Below are positions 35,079-35,221 of a DNA stretch of 35,221 nt, in pieces. Position numbers and translations under genes: made by a program. Position 1 is the first letter of the stretch; each line of letters opens with the position of its first letter. The DNA comes from Bacteroidia bacterium. GTDB lineage: Bacteria > Bacteroidota > Bacteroidia > Cytophagales > Cyclobacteriaceae. The DNA is taken from positions 1-35,221 of the forward strand of contig JAUIFR010000007.1 in NCBI GenBank assembly GCA_030430325.1, written 5' to 3'. The notes under the pieces are model-generated. The model was not told where the DNA came from and did not search any database. It was given only the letters and a program-made list of their open reading frames with translations.

Positions 35079-35221
35079 ATGAATATCCATATCATAAATG
35101 GTCCAAACCTTAATTTATTAGGCAAAAGAGAGCCTGAAATTTACGGAAATGTCACTTTTGAGGCATATTTTGATCAGCTTAGAGAGACCTTTGCACAAAA
35201 AGTTAACTTGCATTATTTTCA
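35079..35221 (+). CDS. aroQ: 3-dehydroquinate dehydratase type II, N-terminal part (3' truncated by window edge)
   Basis: From ATG 35079 the frame is open to the window end and reads [20 protein letters not shown], then [18 protein letters not shown]. The [18 protein letters not shown] block is the signature of type II dehydroquinases, which dehydrate 3-dehydroquinate to 3-dehydroshikimate in the shikimate pathway. The catalytic Tyr is that of EIYG (residue 22). About 47 of the expected ~140-150 residues are present. The gene begins 19 bases after the protease terminator. TATTTTAG, close to a -7 box, overlaps the end of that terminator. Confidence 0.93.
   Translation, partial: MNIHIINGPNLNLLGKREPEIYGNVTFEAYFDQLRETFAQKVNLHYF

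Overview
The window reads as a low-GC chromosomal segment of a Bacteroidota bacterium, most likely from a Cytophagia-type lineage (inference; no 16S gene is present). The signs are a secreted metalloprotease with a GEVED domain and a type IX secretion (T9SS) C-terminal sorting signal, a TPR-CHAT protein, a TlpA-type lipoprotein with a DUF4369-like N-terminus, -7 boxes of the form TAnnTTTG before several genes, and few Shine-Dalgarno sequences. Coding DNA has moderate GC, while the intergenic DNA is very AT-rich and unusually full of repeats.

Layout. 1-2430: end of the alpha ribosomal-protein operon (rpsK tail, rpsD, rpoA, rplQ) and its terminator. 2496-3760: a decayed gene with three lesions, resembling a toxin or effector C-terminal domain, followed by a small lipoprotein remnant. 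3797-4330: a structured repeat and a pair of dyad sites. 4331-7110: miaA, a miaE-type tRNA hydroxylase and a PhcB-like methyltransferase, ending in a terminator. 7111-7770: a second structured repeat. 7771-10338: topoisomerase IV/gyrase subunit A. 10478-16376 (minus strand): TPR-CHAT protein, then the operon gltX-DUF547. 16507-17658: TlpA-like lipoprotein and hairpin. 17833-20564 (minus strand): glycosyltransferase overlapping a ClC chloride channel. 20861-20933: initiator tRNA. 22016-23551: PLP-dependent decarboxylase (PanP-like). 23584-25385 (minus strand): scpA and an LPG-synthase-type membrane protein. 25664-27586: dxs. 27672-29519 (minus strand): LpxL-type acyltransferase and fatty acid desaturase. 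30262-31941: ettA. 32658-35009: T9SS M4 protease. 35079 to the end: start of aroQ.

Most genes are housekeeping: translation and tRNA modification (rps/rpl, miaA, miaE, gltX, tRNA-fMet, ettA), chromosome maintenance (topoisomerase, scpA), isoprenoid, shikimate and possibly beta-alanine supply (dxs, aroQ, PanP-like), and envelope lipids (LpxL-like, desaturase, UPF0104).

The most unusual signal lies between the genes. A 28-bp imperfect dyad (11-bp arms around a 6-bp centre containing GCAA) occurs twelve times. Every copy is intergenic and reads in the same direction whatever the gene orientation. Two pairs are spaced exactly 41 bp apart. I do not recognise this element. Two other repeat families, terminator-like hairpins directly in front of two minus-strand genes, and the decayed toxin-like locus are the other points of interest. 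All motif work was done by eye.
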